From: Myxocyprinus asiaticus | Taxonomy: Eukaryota; Chordata; Actinopteri; Cypriniformes; Catostomidae | Direction of reading: 5' to 3' | DNA length: 64,000 bases | NCBI RefSeq assembly: GCF_019703515.2 | Contig: NC_059385.1 | Location: forward strand, 27,880,001 to 27,944,000 | Shown: positions 36,168 to 47,896 of the stretch, in pieces | How the letters are laid out: every line of letters starts with the position of its first letter | Position numbering within the stretch: the stretch's first letter is position 1 | Position numbers and translations under genes: made by a program | Notes under the pieces: model-generated | What the model was told of the DNA's origin: nothing | What the model saw: the letters and a program-made list of their open reading frames with translations, nothing else | Databases searched by the model: none

Positions 36168-37136
36168 AGAGACCGACCGATATTAAAGGGATAGTTCACC
36201 CCAAAATGAAAAATGTCTCATCATTTACTCACCCTCATGCCATCCCAGATGTGTGTGACTTTCTTTCTTCTGCAGAAGACACAAGAAAGTTTTTAGAAGA
36301 ATATTTCATCTCTGTTGGTCCATACAATGCAAGTGAATGGTGACCAGAACTTTGAAGGCCCAAAATGCAGTATAAAAATAATCCATAACACTCCAGTGGC
36401 TTAATCCTTGTCTTCAGAAGCGATATGATAGGTGTGGGCGAGAAACAGATCAATATTTAAGACCATTTTTAACTGTAAATCTACACTTTCACTTTCACAT
36501 TCAGCCACCTACTAGTCAGGGCTGGTCGAAGGTGGAGACTGATAGTAAAACGGACTTAAATATTGATCTGTTTCTCACATACACCTATCATATTGCTTCA
36601 GAAAATATGGATTTAACCATTGGTGTCATATGGATTACTTTTATGCCTCCTTTATGTCATTTTTGGACTTTCTAAGTTCTGGTCACCATTCACTTGCATT
36701 GTATGGACCAACAGAGCTGAGATATTCTTCTAAAAATCTTTGTGTTCTGCAGAAGAAAGTAAGTCATATACATCTGGGATGACTTGAGGGTGAGTAAATG
36801 AGACAATTTTCATTTTTGGGTGAACTATCCCTTTAATGGTTTTTAATGACCAAAACGATACTGATTATTTTTGTGATTAAGTGTCCGATAACCGACATGC
36901 ATAACTGATTTGTTTTATTTCTGCTCTTAGGCACATTTATAACTAATCTCTGCTTTACAAAACTATTATTGCGCAGTCTATAAATAATAAATTTGACTAG
37001 TTTTAATTGCAATATACACTAGTTCAAAGCTCAAAGTTCTAATTAATATTTTAAAATGTAAAGTCTTGTCTTACATTTCCCCGATATTTACATAGTGTAA
37101 ATATCTGTTCAAATTATCGGTCTCTGTCGATCTCTA
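36168..37136. mobile_element. 'tagagaccgaccgata' element, host of a MITE
   Basis: TAGAGACCGACCGATA at 36168 faces '…tatcggtctctgtcgatctcta' ending at 37136, imperfect inverted repeats. It contains a TTAA-flanked MITE. On either side, the outer MITE sequence resumes ('agtgatcaatacaac' … 'ttccaaggcttctgaag'), as comparison with 38500-38570 shows. Non-coding. Confidence 0.6.
36183..36836. mobile_element. Complete palindromic TTAA-flanked MITE (ANGEL-like)
   Basis: TTAA at 36183-36186 and 36833-36836 bracket AGGGATAGTTCACC and its complement GGTGAACTATCCCT. The arms are complementary over some 290 bases each, with shared words such as 'tccatacaatgcaagtgaat' and its complement. At 654 bp it is a full copy. 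Non-coding. Confidence 0.88.
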
Positions 37137-37379
37137 AACATGACTCATGCACTATATTCCAAGGCTTCTGAAGGGATATGATCACTTTGTGTGAGGAACA
37201 GAATGAAACTGTTATAGAATAACAACTTAAATTACATTTCACTTTGCTCATCACAGAAAGTGAATGTATAACTTTAGAAAACTTAGAACATAGTGCACAA
37301 GTTGAGCTATTGTTCAAAAATGTACAATTTGTTTTCCACTGAAGAAAGTCATACTTAAGTGAGTTGTCCCTAATCTTAC

Positions 37380-37489
37380 CTGAGCCTCTCGACCAGATCC
37401 CTTCTTCAGTTTCTGCTTCCTCATGTCCTCGTACTTCTTCCCGCTCTACAGGTATTCAGCCACTGCCTCAATGGATGGCTTACTGTCAC
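37380..37489 (-). pseudogene. Exon of the cwc27-like gene with an in-frame TAG
   Basis: On the minus strand it runs from acceptor '…gtcttaaag' to donor CAG|gtaagatt. The first two bases complete a Gly codon started by the previous exon. It reads DSKPSIEAVAEYL, then TAG (37446-37448), then SGKKYEDMRKQKLKKGSGR and EAQ. The known family has Glu/Lys-rich residues (EExxKYEAL) at the stop position, so GAG to TAG is a likely change. Length (110) and phase (2 + 36 codons) are otherwise intact. Confidence 0.85.
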
Positions 37490-38727
37490 CTTTAAGACAA
37501 AAGAAGAGTGATTCCAGCCTACATCAAACTAACTTCTCCCCAGGGATCAATCAATCTATGTATTATTTTGAAAATAGTGTGGCTAACTTCAAAAGGATTT
37601 ACATGCTAAGAAAAACAGCTAAATTCCAGAGCAGAAGTTATTACTTTCATATGGACATTACTATGAAATACATAAAGTTTATACAGCTATAAACTAAGAT
37701 GAAGATGACTGCTCCTATGGGCCGCTTGTTTCCAAGAATAATCCTTCTGCCATTCCCAAACTTCCCTAGACCCTCATCAGTGCAAAGGGCCAAACTGTAA
37801 GACTTTTGCAGTCCAAATGACTTTCTGTGCAATAAAACAAATTGGATTTATTTCAAACCACCAAGAAACATTTATGCTGCAAAGATTACACAGATGAAAT
37901 TGGAAGAATCTAAAAGAGGCATTTCAAAATATATAACGTGAATCACAACTGTCAATAGCTTGCGCAAGTAATCTTGTCACTTCTTATTTTATCTGGTTGG
38001 TCATGCTGTACAGTTGAGATGGACGATAAAAAATGTTCTGTTATACTTTATATAGATGAGAAGTTACTGTTTTTTTAACCTGGCATACACAGTTCCACAA
38101 GTCAACAAAATCAGTACAAACAATGGTGTTAACATTCAACACTGAGCCGGTAATTTGGCACAGTGATTAACAAGAAAAATTTTAAATGGCAATTAAAGAA
38201 TGACTTAATTAGGGCCTGTTCCTCACACAAAGTTATCCAATGGCTTTAGAAGACTTGTAATATATTGTATTTACTACATTTATAATACTTCTATAGTGCT
38301 ATATTGAAGCAATTTTGGAGTTTAAAGGAATCATTCTCCCAAAAAAGAAAATTCTGTCATTATTTATTCACTGTCGCTTCAAACCCATGTGACATTCATT
38401 CTTCTCTGGAAAAAGGTGAATTTTTAAAGGCTTGATAGGGTTTATTTCCCATGCAGTAAAAGTGAATAGTGACTCAGGTCTGTCAAGCTCTGATAAGGAC
38501 AAAAAAATCCCCCATAAAATCACATTAAAAGGTGGTATATTCCAAGTCTTCTGAAGAGATATTATCACTTTGTGTAATGAACAGAATGGAATTTAAGTCG
38601 TTAATCACTCATAACCCTTGTGTTGTGTTCGTTTTTGTGTTCCCAGTCAAAAATGACCGGCCCACTAAGATTGTTTATAAATCACTCATATTACATATAT
38701 TACCACAAGACATTGCATTAGATCTTT

Positions 38728-38729
<2 letters not shown>

Positions 38730-38780
<51 letters not shown>
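38730..38780. repeat. (AT)n microsatellite
   Basis: An uninterrupted AT dinucleotide run of about 50 bases inside the foldback element. Length is likely polymorphic. Confidence 0.95.
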
Positions 38781-38783
<3 letters not shown>

Positions 38784-39016
38784 AGTAATTATGACAGCTT
38801 TTATACTCCTTTTTTGAACATATTTAAAAAAATATATATGTATTTCTTTATTGATAGAATTATTATTTGAACTGAGTTCATACCGGGCCAGTGGGGGGAA
38901 CTCCCTGCGGAAAATAAATAAATAATAATTACGCAGTAAATTAACAACCAGTTGCTAAATATGAACAAATTAGGTATTGTTTTAAAGTCTTGAATCTGGA
39001 CTTTAAAATGCATATA

Positions 39017-40432
39017 CAGTTGTGCTCAAAAGTTTGCATACCCTGGCAGAAATTGTGAAATTTTGGCATTGATTTTGAAAATATGACAGATCATGCAAAA
39101 AAACTTTTTAGGATAGTGATCATATGAAGCCATTTATTGTCACATAGTTGTCTGGCTCCTTTTTAAATCATAATGAAAACAGAAATCACCAAATGGCCCT
39201 GATCAAAAGTTTACATACTCTTGAATGTTTGGCCACACAAGGTGACACACACAGGTTTAAATGGCAATTAAAGGTTAATTTCCCACACCTGTGGCTTTTT
39301 AAATCCAAAGCCTTGAAAATGCCAGTCAGTACTGTTCAATCACTTATTAAGAAGTGGAAAATTCAAGGATCTCTTTATACCAAGCCAAGGTCAGGTAGAT
39401 CAAGAAAAATTTCAGCCACAATTGCCAGAAGAATTGTTCGGGATACAAAGAAAAACCCACAGGTAACCTCAGGAGAAATACAGGCTGCTCTGGAAAAAGA
39501 CGGTGTGGCTGTTTCAAGGAGCACAATACCACGATACTTGAACAAAAATGAGCTGCATGGTCGAGTTGCCAGAAAGAAGCCTTTACTGCGGCAATGCCAC
39601 AAAAAAGCCCGGTTACAATATGCCCAACAACACCTTGACACGCCTCAGCTTCTGGCACACTGTGATTTATGGTCACAACCATAAGTGCTATGTTTGGAAA
39701 GGGGTCAACAAGGCCTATATTGAAAAGAATACCATCCCCACTGTGAAGCATGGTGGTGGATCACTGATGATTTGGGGGTATGTGAGCTCTAAAGGCACGG
39801 GAATCTTGTGAAAATTGATGACAAGATGAATGCAGCATGTTATCAGAAAATACTGGCAGCCAATTTGCATTCTTCTGTACGAAAGCTGCGGATGGGACGC
39901 ACTTGGACTTTCCAGCATGACAATGACCCTAAGCACAAGGCCAAGTTGACCCTCCAGTGGTTACAGCAGAAAAAGGTGAAGGTTCTGGAGTGGTCATCAC
40001 AGTCTCCTGACCTTAATATCATTGAGCCACTCTGGGGAGATCTCAAACGTGTGGTTCATGCAAGATGACCAAAGACTTTGCATGACCTGGAGGCATTTTG
40101 CCAAGACGAATGGGCAGCTATACCTCCTGCAAGAAATTGGGGCCTCATAGACAACTACTACAAAAGACTGCATGCTGTCATTGACACTAAAGGGGGCAAT
40201 ACACAGTATTAAAAACTAAGGGTATGCAGACTTTTGAACAGGGGTCATTTCATTTTTTTCTTTGTTGCCATGTTTTGTTTTATGATTGTGCCATTCTGTT
40301 ATAACCAACAGTTGAATATGAATCCCATAAGAAATAAAAGAAATGTGTTTTGCCTGCTCATTCATGTTTTCTTTAAAAATGGTACATATATTACCAATTC
40401 TCCAAGGGTATGCAAACTTTTGAGCACAACTG
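39017..40432 (+). mobile_element. Tc1-like transposon, complete ends
   Basis: CAGTTGTGCTCAAAAGTTTG at 39017 and the complement 'caaacttttgagcacaactg' ending 40432 are perfect 20-base terminal repeats. TA flanks lie at 39015-39016 and 40433-40434. Length is 1416 bp. It carries a damaged transposase on the plus strand. A relative lies at 43781. The ends differ from those of the 4562-6613 element, so this is a different Tc1 subfamily. Confidence 0.93.
39320..40212 (+). pseudogene. Damaged Tc1-like transposase lacking the first catalytic Asp
   Basis: The N-terminal part reads KMPVSTVQSLIKKWK and SGRSRKISATIARRIV, then [16 protein letters not shown], the paired-type DNA-binding region. The start of the first helix-turn-helix is missing. 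At about 39650-39675 a deletion of roughly 30 bases removes the WSDETKIE motif, as the sister copy at about 44520 shows, and shifts the frame. The second half retains [11 protein letters not shown] (second Asp) and [14 protein letters not shown] (Glu). A stop (TGA, about 40066) interrupts near the end before NTQY with TAA at 40210-40212. It is inactive. Confidence 0.87.
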
Positions 40433-41445
40433 TAGCTGATCATACCAATACTTAAAAAATGCTTTTTAATTTGCTGACAAATTAGAACTGTTTTGTTTTC
40501 CTTTTTTGCAAATTTGTCACAACAAATATATTAAGAGTTGGTAAAGCCATAAAAAAGATGAAATAGCCATGTGTTATATATCAATTTGTAGAATGCAATG
40601 AGCAAATTTGTTTCACTCAGAGGCCAAACTGCAGTGAGTATTAGTGTACAAAAGTCCCACTGACACATATAAATATAATCAACAGAAGTGTCTTTTCGTC
40701 ATGTTTTTCATTTTTACTTCCCGAAACATCCATACAACATAGATGAATGACATATCGTAACTTACAGCAGTCTATCCCGATTCTAACGAGCCCAAACGCA
40801 ACATAATAAGTAGGTCTTGAAATATTCCTCAAAGATATGGAAAAACAATGCACAAGAGGGTGCTCAACACATGATGTGTGTGTCCGAGGACTTCTGCAAA
40901 CAGGCATCCACATACTGTATGTGCTCATCTAAAGGACTGGGATGCTCCTGAACCCTTGATATTTCTGTATTTTGTAGTCTAATCCAATCATTTCCAATGG
41001 CCGGTCATTTTTGACCAGGACACAACAAGTGTAACAAAGTGAAACAAAACAAATAAAATGTAAAGAAAATGGTCCATATTTTTTTGTGGTTTCAGATACC
41101 ATATGTGAACAAAGGAATTTTATTTCAATTGGATTAAGTAAAAAAAAAAAATTGTAAGGGTTACATACAACATAAGGGTTAAATCAGAAGACTTACAATA
41201 TGGTGCATGAGTTGTATAGATTACTTTTACAGTGGTTTTATGGTGTTTTTATTTTATCCTTTTTCAAACTTGACAGACTGGAATCACTATGTACTTGCAT
41301 TATATGGCAAATAAACCCTGTGAAGACTTCCTAAAAATTCACCTTTTGTCTTCCTCGGAAGAAATAAAGTCATATGGGTTTGGAGAGACTTTAGGGTGAG
41401 AAAATAATTACAGAATTTTCCTTTTTGGGTGAACTATTCCTTTAA

Positions 41446-43084
41446 TCAGAATGTCTTATTCCTTGAAATTTAATCAGAAATGTTACTGTACCAACTGGAG
41501 AAGTGTCTAAAAATGAAGTATATTCTCCAAATCCCACAGTAGAATTGCAAGAATTGGAAAAGTCAATATCAAGGCTTTGCTGTTGATATTGGTGTCTACA
41601 GGCATTAATGTGCCACTACAAATTCCCCGGCTCAGACGTGCTGGCACTGATGTCAAAGTGTGCCCAACGCTGCTTTAACTTTACCTGGCCTCATGGCAAC
41701 TTTGACTGAATGCTTCACCACGACAAGCTCAAGAGGAACAAACTACATCAGACGGAGCCTCCAACATCGGTGATTTATGTCATTTTAGCACTGTCATGTA
41801 ACGAAAAAAAAATTTCCCCTCACAGATGTAACATTTGTTTATTCTTTGTATTTATGGCACACTGAAAACCACATTGGAGAGAGGCTGGAAATTTATTTTT
41901 CAGAAACAGAGAGAGAGGGCGAGTGAGAGACATGCATTGGTTTGAAAGCCACGGCTTGGAGCTGGCTATGTTTGCAAATGTTTAGTCTGGGACATGAGCT
42001 AATAGAAAACTAGAAAGACAGAAAGAACGTAATGAGCCAAAGACTATTAAAACACATTGACTGTGTAGAAATTGAGCACTTCTTTTCGAATATATAAAAA
42101 ACAGGACTGCCAATGTGAGCTGAAAGCGTGTTTATTATGGCCACAGTCCAGACTATAAAGATAGGGCTGTATGGCAATATCAATGTCCTTTGATCAGACA
42201 AGAATGTTTGCGTTCTTTCAGTTGTTTGTGCGTGCTGTGCATATGTCCATGTGAAGCGGGAATAAATACTGCTGCATTTGTTTAAAGATTATTTACTTTT
42301 GCTTATTGACCATTGCATTTGGATTTACTTGACAAATTATCTTTAAGAATGACTATGACTGCAACTTTACTACTACTACGGTAGTGTGATAGTATGGATA
42401 CGGAATCTACCAGCAGGTTCTACTTCTAACTGGACCATGCTAACCAGCCACACCCTGATATCATGGTCATCATCACCTCACTAAACCTCTACAGCTCTGG
42501 CCACTTTATAGTTTTTCACTTTCAAGAGGACATGAAATCAAAATTTACCCTATTTACTTGATAAATACATGCTTTGTTTCAAACCGTGCATGATTCAGCA
42601 TAGGGGTAGGCGATATACGGATAGTTTCTATCCCTGTTGTCCAATACGCCTTCACATGTTTTCTGTTTCCTAATGTCATCATTTTCCAAAGTTTGTGGTA
42701 CTTGAGAGCATTTTCTAAAGTCTTCTTTTTGGTGGAGAAAAATGCTGTTCCAGTGTGTATAAGGACAGGAGTAAACATGACAAAATCAATGCATTTTCAA
42801 CCAAAATATTATTAGTGTTGACGTGGCCTAAATAATAGCGTGTATTTATTTCTAGTATAAAGATGCCAAAAAGTGTTCCAGTATCTAATGGAAAGCTAAA
42901 TTTAAAACAAGAAATTGGGTAAACACATGCGTGTTGGAGAGGCCTGATTCAGAATCAAAACTAATGCTTAATGTTCAACTAAAGAGATGGCTGACGTTTT
43001 GCTTGGACTGAAAAATGCAGCCTGCTCTCCTGATCTCATGAAAATTACATGACTGCAAAATTTTTGGGACATGAAATTACGTGG
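41446..43084. other. Intronic stretch, no gene seen
   Basis: Partly repeat-poor. Bases 41620-41780 are GC-balanced and could be conserved. A short '...tagggctgtatggcaata' at about 42163 resembles a transposon end without a partner. No splice-flanked exon. Confidence 0.35.
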
Positions 43085-43542
43085 TTCATTCCACGTGCAT
43101 CGCTGCAGTTTCGAGGTGAAATGTCGACAGGGGGCGCTAAAAGCAAGTTAAATGTTCCCCGAAAAAGATGATGTTTATAAGGTCAAGACATTATTGAGTT
43201 TTAAAACAAAACCTACCACCCTAACCTAAACCTTTAACTGAAAACTAACCAAAAGGGTCATAAAAAGCAAACGTACATTTAATGTACATTTACATTAAAA
43301 ACCTCTTCTTTTCTTCTAGTTTTAAATTAACGAAACCGACATCCCTAAACCCAACACTTAACTGACAGTGTCATAAAAGAAAATGTGACATGAAAAACAC
43401 AATAGCTGAAGCAACATCATCATTTTGTGGCTTTTATGACACTTTAGGATCACGTGTCGACTCACATGCTTTGCTGTACTCATAACCTGGTCTTCCATGT
43501 TCAAAGTCCAACTCTCTCTCAGTTGAGCTACCGTGCAACTTA
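43085..43542 (-). mobile_element. tRNA-derived SINE copy (family B)
   Basis: On the minus strand it has the tRNA-like head 'ggtagctcaactgagaga' (A-box region at about 43523-43532). A body follows with 'cctaaagtgtcataaaagcc', 'gcttcagctattgtg' and a 'ggttttcag'-type middle resembling the plus-strand copy at 2727-3050. The B-box is eroded. The 3' end near 43085 is approximate. Confidence 0.55.
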
Positions 43543-43780
43543 ATCAAGCTTGATTAAGGTTGTAGCTGGTTACATAAATGCAAGCCTTAAAATATATCGT
43601 CTTTTAAATCATGCGTTATAATAAAAGAGTTTAGATTACATAATATGGCATTGTGAGTAACGGCGAAAAATGTTTATGAACTATTAATCTAAATATTTAT
43701 AAATTATTAATCTACTGTTTTACTCATGATTCATGTGAAAGTGAATAAAAGTCATTATTATAGCACCTCTAGTGTTTATA

Positions 43781-44645
43781 CAGTTGTGCTCAAAGTTTGC
43801 ATATCCTGGCAGAAATTGTGAAATTTTGGCATTGATTTTGAAAATATGACTGATCATGCAAAAAAAAACAAAAAAAAACGGTCTTTTATTTATGGATAGT
43901 GATCATATGAAGCCATTTATTATCACACAGTTGTTTACACACCCCTGAATGTTTGGCCTTGTTACAGACCCACAAGGTGACACACACAGGTATGGCAATT
44001 AAAGGTTAATTTCCCACACCTGTGGCTTTTTAAATTGCAATTAGTGTCTGTGTATAAATAGTCAATGAGTTTGTTAGCTCTCACATGGATGCACTGAGCA
44101 GGCTAGATACTGAGCTATGGGGAGCAGAAAAGAACTGTCAAAAGACCTGCGTAACAAGGTATTGGAACTTTATAAAGATGCCTTGAAAATGCCAGTCAGT
44201 ACTGTTCAATCACTTATTAAGAAGTGGAAAAACTGGGGATCTCAGGTAGACCAAGAAAGATTTCAGCCAAAACTGCCAGAAGAATTGTTCGGGATACAAA
44301 GAAAAATCCACAGGTTAACCTCAGGAGAAATACAGGCTGCTCTGGAAAAAGACGGTGTGGTTGTTTCAAGGAGCACAATACGACAATTCTTGAACAAAAA
44401 TGAGCTGCATGGTCGAGTTGCCAGAAAGAAGCCTTTACTGCGCCAATGCCACAAAAAAGCCCGGTTACAATATGCCCGACAACACCTTGACACACCTCAC
44501 AGCTTCTGGCACACTGTAATTTGGAGTGACGAGACCAAAATAGAGCTTTATGGTCACAACCATAAGTGCTATGTTTGGAGAGGGGTCAACAAGGCCTATA
44601 GTGAAAAGAATACCATCCCCACTGTGAAGCATGTTTGTGGCTCAC
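43781..44645 (+). mobile_element. Truncated Tc1-like transposon (sister of 39017-40432)
   Basis: It starts after TA 43779-43780 with CAGTTGTGCTCAAAGTTTGC and parallels 39017-40432, including 'gcattgattttgaaaatatg'. It stops near 44645 inside the transposase. There is no second half and no right terminal repeat; the sequence continues into an unrelated repeat. The 5' UTR 'tataaatagtcaatgagtt' has a TATA-like word. Confidence 0.85.
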
Positions 44646-44869
44646 TATATAAAAAACATCCAGTGAGCAGCAGTTCTGTGGACGGAAACGCCTTGTTGAT
44701 GAGAGAGGTCAACAGAGAATGGCCAGACTGGTTCAAACTGACAAAGTCTACGGTAACTCAGATAACCGCTCTGTACGATTGTGGTGAGAAGAATATAATC
44801 TCAGAATGCTATTCTGAGATGCGGGTTGGCGCTGTTTTGGTTGCACAAGGGGGACCTACACAATATTAA
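44117..44869 (+). pseudogene. Chimeric open frame: Tc1 transposase N-part fused to another repeat
   Basis: A 250-codon frame. Residues 1 to about 176 are Tc1-like: MGSRKELSKDLRNKVLELY (with a short deletion before ALKMPVST), [35 protein letters not shown] (first catalytic Asp present) and NTIPTVKH. From about residue 177 (near 44645) the sequence comes from a different dispersed repeat that happens to stay open and ends GGPTQY. The second Asp and the Glu are missing, so it cannot be an active transposase. Expression is not implied. Confidence 0.8.
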
Positions 44870-44905
44870 GCAGGTGGTTTTAATGTTGTGACTGATCGGT
44901 GTATA
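44646..44905 (-). mobile_element. Fragment of a different dispersed repeat ending 'ctgatcggtgta'
   Basis: It contains 'catccagtgagcagcagttc', 'gagaggtcaacagagaatgg', 'ctcagataaccgctctg' and the terminus 'gttgtgactgatcggtgta'. In other fish this sequence is a familiar interspersed repeat (from memory; family name not certain). Only one terminus is present and it abuts the truncated Tc1. Confidence 0.6.
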
Positions 44906-46277
44906 CTATTATAAAAACATCTAAAATTTTGCTATATACATTTTTGCTAATATCACTCAAAATTAATTCAGTGCTCTATGATTTTCTGATGAAAAAAAAA
45001 GGTTTGTCAGTAATCCTTCATTGAAAATATATTTTTTGGTATGTTATCCTGTTTTAGAAATATATCACATTCCGTAATTTAAATGGGTTGCGAACACATA
45101 TCATGTTGCCTTTAAGACTCACCTTATAAGGCCGTAAGAACCTGACAAAAGCTCCAGAAACAGTTGTTTCTAGAATTGGAGCCCATTTGCATGCCTAACA
45201 GACAAACATTTTGCTGAACATTGTCATCTTTTGAAAATCCTTTAGGAAATAAACAAACATTTCAGAATGGAAAGGGCCGGACTCACCTGAGTTGTAATGT
45301 TCAGGTGGAGTGGAACTTAATTGAGTTACTAAAGTTTGCGCCAAACAGATTATTTGAACAGAATGGCAGTCATTAGCTACTTGAACCATGCAATTACTCA
45401 TTTACAGAGGTCTCCAACCCATGATTGTCACAAATTTGGAAATTTGATTGAAATCACCTTTCCGAAAAATCAGTGCTGGTACCAACCCTTTTCTTTTTGA
45501 TTTATGCAAGCAAAACGTAAAGCCTTCCGCTCGACTTGCTCAACGCTCACACTTTGGTCCAGCTCTAGTCTGCGACTTGCAGGCTGATGAATGATGATGC
45601 CCTTAGGGTGCACAAGACCAGCATACTCCACCGACTCCAGCTGGTGTTGCTAAGAACTGTATTTGAGTTTGACGGCTATTCTAACAACATTATACCCCTG
45701 TCACCCAGGGGAAAAGAACTACAAATTAAGTGATGACAAACATATTTTGATTATTTCCCTTTTGTTGGCCAACTAAGACATGGTTTTGGTTTCAAGAGTT
45801 AACATAGTTAAGGGCCATTAAACAATGCGGTCATCTTCTGCAGTCTAGAGTTGGAAAAACGACTATTCTATACAGTGTATGTGTGGCCTTAAAAAGAAGA
45901 AATATGAATGGCCGCACAGCTCCTGAGATGGGTTTTTGTTAAGCCAATCACTTGATCTGTAAATGCCATGTGACTCCTTTGAAGCAGCAGGAAAATTATG
46001 TCCTGACAACAGTCCCAAGCCCTTCACTACTGACCATCTTGAGCTATGTCACAGGCAGCAGACAGGTAAAATGATAGGCCCATTTCACACTTTTAAGAGC
46101 CCTCCAAAAATATGTTACAAGTAAAACATCTTTTATTATAAAATGACATATATTATATGTTGCTTGCAAAAAAAATTTCATTGGAATACTGGCTACTTCT
46201 GAATGGCCATCAATGGAGAAAGATGCTTTGCGAGGCTAAGTGGTTATAACTTACATATTAAGATTTGTTCACGCTAC
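44906..46277. other. Intronic stretch, no gene seen
   Basis: No splice-flanked exon. Short frames have no domain. A stretch at 46190-46250 ('gaatggccatcaatggag') is a diverged match to 11035-11065. Confidence 0.4.
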
Positions 46278-46294
46278 AACAATTGCATTATTTT

Positions 46295-46741
46295 GGGGGC
46301 CTGGGTAGCTCAGTGGTGAAAGACGCTGGCTACCACCCCTGGAGTTCTCTAGTTCGAATCCCAGGGCATGCTGAGTGACTCCAGCCAGGCCTCCTAAGCA
46401 ACCAAATTGGCCCGGTTGCTAGGGAGGGTAGAGTCACATGGGGCAACCTCCTCATGATCGCTATAATGTGGTTTGTCTCGGTGGGGCGCGTGGTGAGTTG
46501 AGCCTGGTTGCCGCGGTGAATGGCGTGAAGCCTCCACAATCGCTATGTCTCTGTGGCAACGTGATCAACAAGCCACGTGATCAGATGCATGGGTTGATGG
46601 TCTCAGATGCGGAGGCAACTGGGATTCGTCCTCCACCACCCGGACTGAGGCGAATCACTACGCGACCATGAGGACTTAAAAGTACATTGGGAATTGGGCA
46701 TTCCAAATTGGGAGAAAAAGGGGAGAAAAAAACAAAAACAA
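46295..46741 (+). mobile_element. tRNA-derived SINE with perfect 17-bp target duplication
   Basis: The head is 'ggggcctgggtagctcagtgg' (A-box at about 46306-46316) and the B-box is GTTCGAATCCC at 46352-46362. The body has 'ccaaattggcccggttgc' and the tail is rich in AAAAC. The 17-bp sequence AACAATTGCATTATTTT is repeated exactly at 46278-46294 and 46742-46758, a classic LINE-mediated insertion mark. A perfect duplication suggests a fairly young copy. A second member is at 56075-56516. Confidence 0.92.
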
Positions 46742-47245
46742 AACAATTGCATTATTTTCACTCCAGAGCTTTTGTTGCAAAACTAAAGTTCATCTTGTTA
46801 GCGTCTCCCTCACCAGCCCTCACCAGGAACTGAGGCATCCATGCATGGATATGTTCCATTGTGTATTCATACTTAAGGCTTAAATGTACGTAGGCCTATC
46901 TAATTTACGGATGGCTCCCAATGGTCTGCCAACAACTGAATAGTAGATTAATGAGGTCAACTAATTTATCTTGTTTTTCCTAATGTTTATGTTTAGTTTT
47001 TATATTTTTAGTGGCATCGCTTGATTTAATGTGCTGACAGTATGCTGTGCTTTAGCTGTTAGACTGCTTGCACGATAGAACCCTCTCGTATTCCCTTCAA
47101 AGCATCACACGGCCACAGCCATAAACATTCAGATGGATGTCTTGGGCTGTTGCATTGCATCCCACACTGTTTTTTGCATTGTAACTACGACAAGGATGCA
47201 CCTTTTGTAAACATCCTCTGAGAAGTGTAAACTACATGGGCTTTC

Positions 47246-47896
47246 TTAAAGGAATATTTCACCCAAAAATTACAATTATCTCATTTACTCACCATCATGT
47301 CATCCCATGTGTATGACTTTCTTTCATCTGCTGAACTCAAATTAAGATTTTTAGAAGAATTTCTCAGCTCTTTTAGACCATACAATGCAAGTGAATGGGT
47401 GCCAAAATTTTGAAGCTCCAAAAACCACATAAATCAGCATAAAGGTAATCCATAAGACTCCAGTGGTTAAATCAATGTCTTCAGAAGCAATATGATAGGT
47501 GTGGGTGAGAAACAGATAACTTTTACTTTCTTCTTCTTGTGTTTTTGGTGATTAACATTCTTCATGCATATCGCCCCCTACTGGGCAGGGAGAATATTTT
47601 CTAGAAAAAAGGACTTCATTTTTGATCTGTTTCTCACCCACACCTCTCATATCATTTCTGAAATATGGATTAAAACACTGGAGTCGTATGGACTACTTTT
47701 ATGCTGCCTTTATGTGCTTTTTGAAGCTTCAAAAGTTTGGCACCCATTCAATTGCATTGTATAAACCTACAGAGCTGAAATATTCTGCTAAAAATCATAA
47801 TTTGTGTTCTGCAAAAGAAAGACATTCACATCTGGGATGGCATGAGGGTGTGTAAATGATGAGAGAATTATTATTTTAGGTGTACTATTCCTTTAA
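47246..47896. mobile_element. Complete palindromic TTAA-flanked MITE (ANGEL-like)
   Basis: TTAA at 47246-47249 and 47893-47896. Arms start 'aggaatatttcacccaaaa' and close with the complement '…taggtgtactattcc'. The internal family words 'tccatacaatgcaagtgaatggg'-like and 'ataggtgtgggtgagaaaca' lie in inverted order. The centre carries 'catatcgccccctactgggc'. 651 bp, non-coding. Confidence 0.87.

Larger units (their letters stand above)
35888..37379 (-). other. Short intron made almost entirely of nested transposons
   Basis: It has a canonical donor (gtaagatt at its 5' end on the minus strand) and acceptor (…ctaaag). The content is a MITE (about 35915-37370) interrupted by another element (36168-37136), which is itself interrupted by a palindromic MITE (36183-36836). 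Very little non-repeat sequence remains. Confidence 0.7.
38612..41181. mobile_element. 'TAACCCTT' foldback element carrying a Tc1 copy
   Basis: The ends are TAACCCTTGTGTTGTG at 38612 and the complement of TAACCCTTATGTTGTATG at 41181. Further in, 'gtcaaaaatgaccggcc' at about 38647 faces 'ggccggtcatttttgac' at about 41000, an almost exact inverted repeat. A Tc1-like element sits at TA 39015. Part of it (40434-41035) recurs inverted at 63025-64000. Confidence 0.7.
38322..41445. mobile_element. MITE split into two halves by nested elements
   Basis: The left half from TTAA 38322 ('aggaatcattctcccaaaa', 'gtgacattcattcttc', 'tctgataaggac') ends about 38611. The right half resumes at about 41182 ('tcagaagacttacaatatgg', 'aaacttgacagac') and ends '…tgggtgaactattcctttaa' at 41445. 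Together they form one element of the same class as 35915-37370. The sequence between is a second element that itself carries a Tc1. Confidence 0.7.

Noticed and set aside
38730..38780. AT-rich run considered as a replication origin or fragile site
   Set aside because: A simple dinucleotide microsatellite with no supporting feature.
39347..39751. 134-codon minus-strand frame and others opposite transposases
   Set aside because: Antisense shadows of Tc1 transposase sequence.
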